Both the position numbers and the translations under genes were made by a program. This document shows, one piece after another, positions 16,268-25,100 of a stretch of DNA of 57,142 nt (the first letter of the stretch is position 1; each line of letters starts with the position of its first letter). Origin of the DNA: JAYFRC01 sp034926415 (GTDB lineage: Bacteria > Bacillota > Clostridia > Oscillospirales > Oscillospiraceae); assembly GCA_034926415.1 (NCBI GenBank), contig JAYFRC010000015.1, positions 1 through 57,142 of the forward strand. Direction: 5' to 3'. The notes beneath the pieces are model-generated. The model ran no database searches, was not told the DNA's origin, and saw only the letters and a list, made by a program, of their open reading frames with translations.

Positions 16268-16723
16268 ATGAAACTGAAGCGTTATCAGAAAAAGATATTG
16301 TCTATTCTTGCTATCGCAGCAGGGGGATATGTTCTTTTCAACCTGGCATTTTTGTTGACCGCATTAGTCACAAATGCTTTAATCGGTCTTTCTGGAATGA
16401 GCCAGTCTGTATCAGTTCATATTATTGGAATAGCATTATCTGCATTTCTTATTTTATCAATCTCCTGGGCTATTTTTCGTTCACGCCTGAATGATACAAT
16501 AAAAGCCGCTTTTTTGACAATGCCGCTTATGGTCATTCTTGTAATTATTGGAATAATCTTAAATCAGCAATCCAAGTGGATAATTGCCGGAATAGGAGCT
16601 GCGATTATTTTTGCGGTAGTCCTGTATCTTCATAAGAAGAAATTTCCATGGCAATACTTTTTTTCAGTTTTTTATGTGGCCGCCATAGCTCTATATGTAC
16701 TGCTTTCTGGTATGGATATTTGA
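16268..16723 (+). CDS. Four- to five-helix membrane protein of unknown function
   Basis: A 151-residue protein with a basic start (MKLKRYQKK) and hydrophobic segments at about 11-36, 48-68, 80-97, 103-120 and 131-147. No catalytic or transport motif is visible. AAGGGAG lies ten bases before the ATG. Base composition is AT-rich, like its neighbours in the accessory stretch. Confidence 0.6.
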   Translation: MKLKRYQKKILSILAIAAGGYVLFNLAFLLTALVTNALIGLSGMSQSVSVHIIGIALSAFLILSISWAIFRSRLNDTIKAAFLTMPLMVILVIIGIILNQQSKWIIAGIGAAIIFAVVLYLHKKKFPWQYFFSVFYVAAIALYVLLSGMDI

Positions 16724-16799
16724 TTGGAAGCGCATACGCCTTATAACGGACTAATGTAAAGCAGCTTGTCTAAACGCTTATCAGGAGTAACACATCAAC

Positions 16800-16835
16800 A
16801 AGGGAGACCGGCGGTTCTAACAGACGGCCTCCCTT
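16800..16835 (-). terminator. Terminator of the 55-residue coiled-coil gene
   Basis: On the minus strand AAGGGAGGCCG pairs with CGGTCTCCCTT (one G-U) and is followed by a short T-rich tail, about 40 bases after the stop codon. Confidence 0.5.
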
Positions 16836-16873
16836 CAGAATTACGCTCATTGTCAGCCTCACCTTTTCCCTTC

Positions 16874-17041
16874 TTATGCGGTTTCATTTCTCCCGACTCG
16901 CCGCTTATCGCCGCTCTTTATGTACGCCTCTTCGGCATCCTGCTGAATCCTTATCAGCTTCGCTCTGATCTTTGCCAGCTCGTTTTCGACATCGGTAATT
17001 GCATTGAATAATATGGAGTATTCTTTACTGATTCTTTTCAT
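16874..17041 (-). CDS. Small 55-residue coiled-coil protein
   Basis: An ATG frame on the minus strand preceded by AAAGGA. It reads MKRISKEYSILFNAITDVEN, then ELAKIRAKLIRIQQDAEEAY, with a basic tail. The heptad-like helix and composition resemble short proteins common in Clostridia that are usually left unannotated. A hairpin follows. Function is unknown; a role in binding another protein or nucleic acid is only a guess. Confidence 0.55.
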   Translation of the reverse strand: MKRISKEYSILFNAITDVENELAKIRAKLIRIQQDAEEAYIKSGDKRRVGRNETA

Positions 17042-17310
17042 TCGTGTTTTCCTTTCAAGAAATATTTTCTTTCTCCCAACGGCGCTCAGAATAGTCCATA
17101 TAAGGCAAATAAATTGTTGTTTTTTGTCGACAGCAGAAAAATTGTAAAAGATTGTAGAATATGCGCAAAATCATTGCCGGTTCGTTAAATGAATTTATAA
17201 ATATTTTATCCATACAAACGAAGCACCCACAAAAGCAGGCGCTCCGCTTATATGGAATAAATTAAGCACGGCTTTTTGCGAATGTTTCCGTGCATGTTCA
17301 TCAGCGGTAA
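17042..17310. other. Intergenic stretch without a recognised gene
   Basis: About 270 AT-rich bases between two minus-strand small genes. I see no coding frame with a ribosome binding site and no RNA motif that I recognise. The promoter of the 55-residue gene should lie in its left part. Confidence 0.4.
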
Positions 17311-17406
17311 TTAGGCGATAGGTCCACAGCAGCAATGCCAGCAATGACCATTCCAGACCCAGCCGCACCGCCAGCGGCGGCAGCGGCAGTTACAGCAGCA
17401 ACACAT
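17311..17406 (-). CDS. 31-residue Cys-rich micropeptide (possible metal-binding peptide)
   Basis: A complete frame on the minus strand begins MCCCCNCRCRRWRCGW and ends HCWHCCCGPIA. It has 11 Cys, 2 His and 4 Trp in 31 residues, a composition that fits soft-metal binding. A near-perfect ribosome binding site (GGAAGGAGGTG) ends five bases before the ATG, which strongly favours translation. It is divergent from the Csp-like gene at 17656, itself a Cys-rich metal protein, so a shared metal-handling role is plausible. No family is recognised; it is too short for usual gene calling. Confidence 0.55.
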   Translation of the reverse strand: MCCCCNCRCRRWRCGWVWNGHCWHCCCGPIA

Positions 17407-17655
17407 AAGGTACACCTCCTTCCACTGGGGTATGTACCCTGTGTATAGCACTGCTACAATACATCATATTCATTTGGGATTCCTTTAGTTTCTCGTGTCC
17501 GGAATAACCCTGATTTTCTCAGCACTGACAATAAGCGTGTGAAATATAATATAAATTGTTTCATGTCCATAATTTGAATTATTAAGCCCGTTTCCTGAAT
17601 AAAGCTTTTCTTTTGGGAAAATATGAAAATATATTAATCAAAAGGAGGTTATTAA

Positions 17656-17994
17656 ATGGGTGTTGTTTGTAACTGTACAGATAAATATCAATCTTGTATC
17701 GATGAGTGCAACCGCTGTGCGCAGGCATGCCACGAGTGCATTAAGCTTTGTCTGAATGAGCCTGATGTCGCAGAGCGGAAAGACCATATAGCACAAATGA
17801 TGGAATGTGCCAGCATCTGCAAGGAGGCGGCTTGCCTTATGTCATCGGATTCTAAGCATGTTCAGAAATTTTGCCAGCTGTGCGCGACGATCTGCGACGA
17901 GTGCTCCACCAGCTGCTCAGAGTTTAAAGATGAGCATTGCCAGGAATGCGCCTCTGAATGTAAAAAATGCGCTGATTCCTGTAAATCAATGTAA
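17656..17994 (+). CDS. Csp-like four-helix-bundle copper-storage protein
   Basis: A 112-residue protein with 21 Cys, mostly in CxxxC and CxxC spacings along predicted helices (CIDECNRCAQACHECIKLC, then CASICKEAAC, FCQLCATICDEC, HCQECASECKKC). This is the pattern of the DUF326/Csp family, whose Cys-lined bundle stores many Cu(I) ions. There is no signal peptide, so it matches the cytosolic Csp3 type. AAAGGAGG precedes the ATG and a strong terminator follows, so it is monocistronic. Confidence 0.88.
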   Translation: MGVVCNCTDKYQSCIDECNRCAQACHECIKLCLNEPDVAERKDHIAQMMECASICKEAACLMSSDSKHVQKFCQLCATICDECSTSCSEFKDEHCQECASECKKCADSCKSM

Positions 17995-18001
17995 CTTTCT
18001 C

Positions 18002-18030
18002 CAAAAGCCGCCCAAGCTGGGCGGCTTTTG
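18002..18030. terminator. Terminator of the Csp-like gene
   Basis: A 12-bp perfect stem (caaaagccgccc with its complement) around a five-base loop, directly after the stop codon. The right arm carries the T run. Confidence 0.85.
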
Positions 18031-18032
18031 CA

Positions 18033-18197
18033 TTATGGTTCATTTTCCTTAATATCATGCAGTCCGTACATATCCTCAATAGTCTTGTCGATTTCCTCCG
18101 GCTTAAATTTGCCATCTCCTTTTCCGACCTCCTGCCTCGCATAGTAATATAATGTGCTGCTGACACATACAACTCCATTAATGGCTCGATAAGTTTG
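18033..18197 (-). pseudogene. Orphan 3' end of an unidentified gene
   Basis: A minus-strand frame of 54 codons with protein-like composition (STLYYYARQEVGKGDGKF, then EEIDKTIEDMYGLHD) ends in a stop at 18033. It is bounded upstream by a stop at 18200, and no usable start codon lies between. It looks like the C-terminus of a truncated gene; the family is not recognised. Confidence 0.4.
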
Positions 18198-18377
18198 TCA
18201 TACACGCTATCCAGTAATTCGCTCTAAAGAACCTAATAAAGAAAATAATTAGAATTATCGTCAATTAAAATTACATGTTTCTGTTTTAAGTTTGCTTGCT
18301 TTTAGCTATAATAATTTACATATACTACCCTGAGTGCTGTTATCAAAAAACAATTCGTTTTAAAGGAGAGTGTAATT

Positions 18378-18608
18378 ATGGGCGAACAGCGCAAACGTCG
18401 CACAGCTGATGAGCGAGTTTCTGAAATTGAAGCTAAAATCGAATCTCACAAGAAAAACATTGCTACATTGGAGGCAAAGAAAAAAGCTATTCTCACGCCC
18501 AAACCCCGCAAGGCTCTTTCAATGAATGCAATCCTTAAAAAGGCAAAAGAAAAGGGCTATACGGCAAAGGACATAGCCAAAAAACTTGATATTAACATTG
18601 AAAAATAG
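18378..18608 (+). CDS. Small basic coiled-coil protein of unknown function
   Basis: A 76-residue Lys-rich protein. Residues 1-36 are a charged helix (DERVSEIEAKIESHKKN), and the C-terminal part (AILKKAKEKGYTAKDIAKKL) resembles a small helix-turn-helix, which suggests nucleic-acid binding by inference only. AAAGGAG lies nine bases before the ATG and a compact terminator follows. A broken copy with the same terminator lies 2.4 kb upstream. Confidence 0.65.
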   Translation: MGEQRKRRTADERVSEIEAKIESHKKNIATLEAKKKAILTPKPRKALSMNAILKKAKEKGYTAKDIAKKLDINIEK

Positions 18609-18616
18609 CGAAAAAA

Positions 18617-18638
18617 GCGGGAGCCTGACGGCTCCCGC
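18617..18638 (+). terminator. Terminator of the small basic protein gene
   Basis: Stem gcgggagcc/ggctcccgc with a four-base loop, preceded by an A run and followed by aaatttt. The arms are identical to the hairpin at 16039. Confidence 0.7.
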
Positions 18639-18766
18639 CGAAATTTTAATAAGCCCATTATTTGCTTGAAATTTATGCTCAATTCATCACGTAGCGCAAG
18701 AGTGCACAGTCAACTTAATAGCGTAAAATTTTTGATAGACTTCTTCAATAATCCCACAAAATTATA

Positions 18767-18794
18767 TTGTTTAATTCCTCATTCATGCTAAAAT
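18767..18794 (+). promoter_or_regulatory. Predicted promoter of the PAS-GGDEF gene
   Basis: TTGTTT (18767-18772) and TAAAAT (18789-18794) with a 16-base spacer, 23 bases upstream of the start codon. Confidence 0.5.
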
Positions 18795-18817
18795 AGAGTT
18801 GAAACAAGGTGTAATGA

Positions 18818-19753
18818 ATGATAACTAAAAAAGGGATTTTAGATGAATACTCCCGCTATAAATATGTGGTGGAAAATATAAAAGACGTCATTTGGGAACT
18901 TGATACAAACATGATTTTTACTTTTATCAGTCCAACAGTCAAAGGGATGACTGGATATAACGACTGCGAAATTATTGGACGATGCATGTTGGATTTTTTA
19001 ACCGACAAGTCAAAAAAGCTCATAATGGATCAGGTAAAAAAAAGAAGAGACATCGGGAGCAAAGGCGATTCGCCTTTATATGATGTAAAATTTGTCTGTA
19101 AAGACGGTCACAAAATATGGTGTGAGGTTTGTGTCAAGCCCATCTTTAAAGACGAGACTCTCATCTGTTATATCGGAACATCACGCGATATTTCCGAAAA
19201 GAAAATGTATGAACAAAAATTAAAAGAAATGATTACGCAGCAAAAGCGGACTAACAAGCAGCTTGAAAATTTGGCGACCTTCGATATGCTGACAGGAACA
19301 TATAACAGAAGAAAGTTTGAATATTTTGTCAACTGCGAAGTTGAAAAAGTGGAGAGGTACGGAACAACATTTTCAATTAGCATGTTTGATATTGATAATT
19401 TTAAGCAGATAAATGATGTTAACGGGCATGATAAAGGCGATATTGTTTTGCATGACATCGCTTCATTAATCAAACGCACGATTCGTGCTACCGATCTGTT
19501 GTTTCGCTGGGGCGGCGATGAATTTATTGTGCTCTTTCCTGATTTAAGCCTAGAAAATGCTCTTGTAGTCGCAAATAAAATCAGAGAAACTGTATATTCA
19601 TATAAATTTGGCATTGAGGTAGAAGCGGTTACGATTAGTTTGGGAATCGGTACTTATAATTTAGGCGAAAATATGGATCAATTTGTTTCTCGCGTTGATA
19701 AAGCTTTGCTAAGAGCCAAAAAGAATGGCAAAAATACAATCGAACAATGCTAA
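18818..19753 (+). CDS. PAS-GGDEF diguanylate cyclase
   Basis: A 311-residue cytosolic protein. Residues about 10-130 form a PAS sensor with its PAC tail (CYIGTSRDISEKK), followed by a coiled linker and a GGDEF domain (about 160-311). The active site WGGDEF is intact (residues 231-236), and an inhibitory RxxD site (RATD) lies five residues before it. It should therefore make c-di-GMP from GTP and be subject to product inhibition. The PAS ligand is not evident. The gene is AT-rich and has its own promoter. A c-di-GMP-type riboswitch lies at 34229 in the same window. Confidence 0.92.
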   Translation: MITKKGILDEYSRYKYVVENIKDVIWELDTNMIFTFISPTVKGMTGYNDCEIIGRCMLDFLTDKSKKLIMDQVKKRRDIGSKGDSPLYDVKFVCKDGHKIWCEVCVKPIFKDETLICYIGTSRDISEKKMYEQKLKEMITQQKRTNKQLENLATFDMLTGTYNRRKFEYFVNCEVEKVERYGTTFSISMFDIDNFKQINDVNGHDKGDIVLHDIASLIKRTIRATDLLFRWGGDEFIVLFPDLSLENALVVANKIRETVYSYKFGIEVEAVTISLGIGTYNLGENMDQFVSRVDKALLRAKKNGKNTIEQC

Positions 19754-19789
19754 TAATATAAAACAATTCAGATTTGCAAATTAAATCTG

Positions 19790-19813
19790 CTTCATAGCAC
19801 AAGTGTTATGAAG
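19790..19813. repeat. Near-perfect inverted repeat upstream of the MBL gene
   Basis: cttcatagcac and gtgttatgaag pair with one G-U across a two-base centre, 33 bases before the MBL start. It could be an operator or a weak terminator of the GGDEF gene; there is no T run. Confidence 0.4.
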
Positions 19814-19846
19814 TCAATTTAATGCACAATCAAACGGGGTAGTCCG

Positions 19847-20548
19847 ATGGATAATTTTCAAAAAATAGAGCTTTCCCGCACGAACTGTTTTTTGCTCAGG
19901 GCCGCGGACGGATATCTGCTTATCGACTGCGGATACGCCGGCAATGAGCAAAGGTTTCTGTTAAAACTAAAGCGTTTGGGCCTTGAACCATCGTCCGTTC
20001 GCTATCTGCTGCTGACGCATCATCACAGCGATCACTGCGGTCTCTTACCCTATCTGCTTTCATTGAACCCGCAGATAAGAATCATCATGAATGAAAAATG
20101 CGCCGCTTACCTCGAAGCGGGCCGCAACGTCCACCCCGCCGCCGAACGATATGCAAGCGGGACTCTGAGCGCTGCGATGCAGCTGTACGGTTTGGCAGGC
20201 GGAAAAGCGGCGGATACCTTTTCGCCATATTTCAGACGGGCCGGGGACATCATTCTGTCGGAGCAGCATGACGTGCTCCCGGATTTTATAGGCATTCCCG
20301 GCCGCTTCCTTCATACGCCCGGACATACGAAAGGCAGCATTTCCCTGATTGTGGGAGAGGACGCATTTGTGGGTGATGCGGCCAGAAACATACTTAAGCT
20401 CGCGGGCGCTCCTTACGAACCGATTCTTTACTATGACAAAGAAGCCTGCCATGACAGCTGGCGCAGGATTTTGTCCACAGGTGCAAAAAGAATTCACCCG
20501 GCGCATGGAAAAAGCTTTCCGGCCGTATACCTTGAAAGGTACGTGTAA
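19847..20548 (+). CDS. MBL-fold metal-dependent hydrolase
   Basis: A 233-residue metallo-beta-lactamase-fold protein with the zinc signature THHHSDHCG (residues about 63-71), a further His in FLHTPGHTKGS and the Asp in FVGDAARN, then a C-terminal HPAHGKSF. This set of ligands fits a two-metal hydrolase such as a glyoxalase II-, lactonase- or RNase-like enzyme; the substrate cannot be deduced. The start at ATG 19847 has only a weak binding site. A LuxR-type regulator follows 93 bases downstream. Confidence 0.85.
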   Translation: MDNFQKIELSRTNCFLLRAADGYLLIDCGYAGNEQRFLLKLKRLGLEPSSVRYLLLTHHHSDHCGLLPYLLSLNPQIRIIMNEKCAAYLEAGRNVHPAAERYASGTLSAAMQLYGLAGGKAADTFSPYFRRAGDIILSEQHDVLPDFIGIPGRFLHTPGHTKGSISLIVGEDAFVGDAARNILKLAGAPYEPILYYDKEACHDSWRRILSTGAKRIHPAHGKSFPAVYLERYV

Positions 20549-20641
20549 AGTCTCCATCGCTGCCTTTAAGATAAAATCACCCGTTCAGGCGATATGCGGA
20601 ATCAGTCAGATGCCTTATAATCCATTAATAATGTCACTTAT

Positions 20642-21724
20642 ATGTCTGGGGGCATTGAATTGGACAATCAACAGGTTTTAAAACTGAACCGCCTGATCTC
20701 CGGCGCTTATGAATGCTTTTCCTTTCAGGAATTTTTGAAGCTTGCCATCCTGCAGCTCCACGAGTTAATCAACTATGACAGCGGGATGTTCTTCTGCGCA
20801 ATCAGCAGGGACTGCAGCTTTTTCAAGCCTTATACGGCGGGAAGCGTTGAACGCCATTATCTAAAGCAGCCGTTTCCTGAGCGTGAGGACTATCTGAAAG
20901 GAAAAGAGACGTACGGTGCGGGAAACGAGGCTCTGGTCTATAAAGCGTTGGAATACAGCCGGGGCGAGATTGCGGTCGAAACCGAACCCAGAAGCGACTT
21001 CCTTGCCTCGCAGGAGGATTTTCACGTCGCCTGCGTCCGAATCGTCTATAAGGGGCAGTTCCTGGGAGAGATTTACCTTCACCGAAGCCGTGAGAAGCCG
21101 GAGTTCGACGATGAAGATATGTTTCTCCTGCGGCTTTTGCAGCCGCATATATCCACGGTCTTTCACATCATCCATACCGTTTCTGCGGCAGACTGTCTTG
21201 AAACCGACGGCTGGCATCTGTCGAAGAAAGGGCTGTGCCTTCTTGATAAAGACCTGAGCCTCGCGGGAAGCAACGTGACAGGCCTTGAAATGCTCAAAAC
21301 GCAGACGGTCTTTGGTTCCAGCATTTTGTACCACGTGAAGCAGCTGTGCGAGGATATGCTGTCCGAAACAAAGGGCTCTTCCCCGCTGTCGCTTTGCTCC
21401 GGAGCATGGAAGACAAACAACGGAAACCTGCTTGCGGACATCATATTCCGCAGGAACGGCTCAGGCCCGAACAACATGCAGTTTTTTATTGCTATGGAAT
21501 TTGAGGACGGAGAGCAAAACCTGTCCGAGTATAAATTCAAGTTTACCAAGCGTGAAGCGGATATTATCGACGGGGTTATTCAGGGAAAAAACAACTCCCA
21601 GCTTGCAGCCTTGCTCAATATGTCCGAAAACACGGTAAAAACCCATATCAGAAGCATCTATCGTAAGGTCGGTGCAAGCAATCGTACAGAGCTTACATAT
21701 ATTCTGATGTCAAACCAGACATAA
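20642..21724 (+). CDS. LuxR-family transcriptional regulator
   Basis: A 360-residue regulator. The first 170 residues are GAF-like (SGMFFCAISRDCSFFKPYTA, DDEDMFLLRLLQPHI) and probably bind a small signal. The C-terminal 60 residues are a LuxR/FixJ HTH (FTKREADIIDGVIQGKNN, then NTVKTHIRSIYRKVGASNRT). The ATG at 20642 has no binding site; a TTG at 20660 preceded by GGGGG is an alternative start. A terminator closes the gene, and the SLH protein at 22104 follows, making regulation of that surface protein a reasonable guess. Confidence 0.85.
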   Translation: MSGGIELDNQQVLKLNRLISGAYECFSFQEFLKLAILQLHELINYDSGMFFCAISRDCSFFKPYTAGSVERHYLKQPFPEREDYLKGKETYGAGNEALVYKALEYSRGEIAVETEPRSDFLASQEDFHVACVRIVYKGQFLGEIYLHRSREKPEFDDEDMFLLRLLQPHISTVFHIIHTVSAADCLETDGWHLSKKGLCLLDKDLSLAGSNVTGLEMLKTQTVFGSSILYHVKQLCEDMLSETKGSSPLSLCSGAWKTNNGNLLADIIFRRNGSGPNNMQFFIAMEFEDGEQNLSEYKFKFTKREADIIDGVIQGKNNSQLAALLNMSENTVKTHIRSIYRKVGASNRTELTYILMSNQT

Positions 21725-21781
21725 GGGCCGGGAAAGTCCCGGCAAGAAAAATTGCCGCGATACGAAGGCTTTTCTATTTTT

Positions 21782-21817
21782 AAAGAATCACCCGTCCGGG
21801 TGATTCTTTATTTTTTT
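21782..21817. terminator. Terminator of the LuxR-type regulator gene
   Basis: aaagaatcacccg pairs with cgggtgattcttt with an almost closed tip, followed by attttttt. Confidence 0.85.
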
Positions 21818-22103
21818 GTGGGGTGCTATTCTCATGTCATATGAAACTCGACGCATCGGTCTTATGGCGTATAGAAAGCAAGCCGAACCGTGACGGCGGC
21901 CGGCGCGGAAGGCTTTCTAAGAAAAGCGGGGCTGCTTCACCGGTATGGATACGGATTCTTCGTATTCGGGGCGCTGACGGGACAGAAAGCGCAAAGCCTG
22001 CCGAGGGATTCCGTTATTTTGAAGGTGCTTGTCATCACCCGCGTACAGAAGCATATTAAATTATGGGACATATCGGTTTTATTTTGCATGGGAGGTACAT
22101 GAA
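21818..22103 (+). other. Leader region of the second SLH gene, no gene recognised
   Basis: About 285 bases of GC-rich sequence. Open frames exist (for example from 21890) but lack a ribosome binding site, and I could not fit them to a family. It may be a structured 5' leader or decayed coding DNA. A short string resembling the GCAAAGCC of c-di-GMP-I switches occurs at about 21991, but the remaining consensus is absent. Confidence 0.35.
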
Positions 22104-25100
22104 GTGAGAAGGAAAATCTTATCCGTTTTATTATCTGCCGCGCTGGTACTGTCGTTGTTTTCCGCTCTGCCTGTGACCGCGTGGGCGGACCTTCCGGAGC
22201 CTACGATGAACGAAGGTCAGATCTATGCCAACGGCGTGGCGCTGATCCTGGCGGACGGCACAACGCAGGGAAACACCGTCGTCTATATCGACGCCGACAG
22301 GGACGGCGAGATCGACGCCGGCGAATCCATCTGGGCGCCGGGCGGTGCTTATACGGATCAAACCGCGCAGGGCAACGATCTTTCCACAGTGATCGTCTAT
22401 GGCGGCAGCTATCAGGCCGCGGTGTCCGGCGATACGAAAATCACCATGCTTGGCGGTGCGGTGGGATCCATCGGCGGCGGCGGCTCTGGTATCGGCAACA
22501 GCGTAACCGGAAATATTTCTGTTGACATACGGGGCGGCACGGTGAGTGGAGCCGTCACCGGCGATACCGTTTATGAAAACGTTATACTCAGCAGCGTCTC
22601 CGTCAACATCTCCGGCGGCGCGGTTGGCGGAAGCGTAAAAATGACCGAAGGCAACACAACGATACTCACTAGATCCCTCACTGTGAGCGGGAGCGCGGCC
22701 ATCGGCGCGGGAGCCACCGACGGCATCCGCATCAACGTCGGCAGCGTTACGGACGGCGTGGACAGCTTTGTCATTGACGGGGGGCTGACCGGCGCCGACG
22801 GCTCTGTGCATGTACTGCTTCCCGCCTTCTTTGGTTTATTGGAAACAGCGACCGTCGCCACCGGGGCGGCATCCGGCGACCTGGCGAAAATCCGGCTTGC
22901 GGGCATCGGTGCGGACGGCAAATTCGCCTGTCTTGACGGCACCGATGTCAAGGCGGCGCCCCTGCCCATAATAAATACGACCTCCCACCGCATCTACGCC
23001 TACGGCGCGCCGCTGCTCATCGCGTCGGGCTCCGGCGAGAGCACCACCACCGTCTATGTCGACGCCGACGGAGACGGCGAAAAGGACTCCTCGGAAAAAT
23101 CTCTTTCCGAATGGGGCGTTTCGAACGCGCCCGCGGATAACGCCGACCTGAGCGACTGGCTTGTCTACGGAGCCTATTCCGACGCGTTTACCGGCGACAC
23201 CAGACTCACCATGACCGGAGGCACCGTCAGCACCCTTTGTGGCGGAGGCGACGCATCAGTCACTGGAAACACCGCGGTCACGATTCACGGCGGAACCGTA
23301 ATCTCCGGCGTCTACGGCGGCGTCTACGGCGGCATCAGCATCGGTTCGGTCACCGGAGACACCTCGGTTGTCATGACCGGCGGCGACGTAAATACTCTCT
23401 ACTCCGGCGGGGGCTGTGACATCTATGGAATATCGGTAAGCGGAACGGCCTCCGCGTCCATCACCGGCGGCACCGTTAGACAGAATATCAATAAGTCTGT
23501 CGGCGGAAACGTGGACGGCTCGAGGCTCACGGTTGGCGGCGGCGCCGTGATCGGGGAAGATGACAGCTATGGAATCATACTCACCGCAAGTGTCAGCGAC
23601 ATTGCTTTTTTCGACTTTTTAATCGCGCCAGACCTGACGCAGGACGCATCCATACATGTATGGCTGCCGTATGGGTTCGGCGCTTCCTCCAATCGCATCA
23701 TCGCCACCGGCGCGGTGTCCGGCGACCTCGCCGCGATAGAGCTGGCGGGTCCCGGCGCCGCAGGTAAGGGAATCTACCTCGACGGCACAGATATCAAGGT
23801 GGGAACCGCCTATTCCGTAACGCTGGAAGGCGGCGGAACGGGCGCGACCGGCGGCGGCAATCACGTTGCCGGGACGGCCGTTGCCATAAACGCGGGTACC
23901 AGAAGCGGATATACTTTTGACGGCTGGAGCTCATCGTCAGGCGTTGCCTTTGCAAACGCGTCCAGCGCTTCCACCACCTTTAACATGCCGGGAAACGCCG
24001 TTAGCATCACGGCCTCTTGGAGTGCAGCGTCCTCCGGCGGAGAGCCTAGCGGCGGAACGGGAAATAAAACAGAAAGCGTCAGAATCGTCAGCGCGGACGG
24101 CTCAACGACGGCGACCGGCACCATGACGAGCTCCGATAACGGCCTGAGAGTTAACATTCCTTCCGGGCAGGTCGACCGGCTGGCCGGCAGCGGACAAAGC
24201 GTCAGGCTTGAAACCGACGTTGTCACCGTCGGCTTCGACGCGGCGGCAATGGCGCATATCGATAGCGCTGCCGGAGCAAACGCCGTTGTGCTTGAAATCG
24301 CCCTTGTGGACGCGAAAACTCTGTCTGAAGCGGACCGGGATCTTGTCGGCGGCCGCCCGGTGTATGATTTCAGCCTGACGGCCGGAAGCGCCGCTATATC
24401 CGACTTTGGCGGCGGAACGGCAAGCATAGGCATTCCGTACACTCTCGCCGCAGGCGAGGACCTGGACGCCATCGTGGTCTATTACGTAAGCGACGCAGGT
24501 ACACTGGAGACGGTGCGCGGACGATATAACGCCGTCACCGGCATGGTGGAATTTAAGACAAATCACTTTTCAAAATACGCCGTAGGTTATAACAAGGTGG
24601 CTTTCAGCGATGTGTCCGTCGGCAGCTGGTCTGAAAACGCCGTGACCTTTATCGCGGCCCGCGGGATTGCCTCCGGTACCGGAAACGGTGCGTTCAGCCC
24701 CGACGCCGCGCTGACGAGAGGCCAGTTCATTGTGATGCTGATGCGCTCTTACGGCATCGGAGCCGACGCAAATCCCACGGACAACTTCACCGATGCGGGC
24801 AAGACCTACTACACAAACTATCTTGCCGCAGCGAAGCGGCTTGGTATTTCAAACGGCATGGGCGGCAACAGGTTTGAGCCAGGCAGCGAGATTACCCGGC
24901 AGGATATGTTTACCATGCTGTACAGGGCGCTGGACGTGCTGGGAGAATATCCCGAAGCAACTGTAACCAGGGCGACAGACGACTTTGAAGACGCCGGCCA
25001 GATTTCCGATTACGCCGAAGCCGCCATGAACACACTGGTTGGGGCCGGGATAATCTCCGGCAGCGGCGGAAAGCTCAACCCGGCGGGCAGCACCACTCGC

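Noticed and set aside
17924..18205. 93-codon minus-strand ORF over the Csp-like gene end
   Set aside because: It crosses the Csp terminator and is not the protein-like frame; the frame ending at 18033 is the better coding candidate.
21818..22103. c-di-GMP-I riboswitch before the second SLH gene
   Set aside because: Only a GCAAAGCC-like string occurs; the following GGxCT and AGCCGGG elements and the closing stem are absent.
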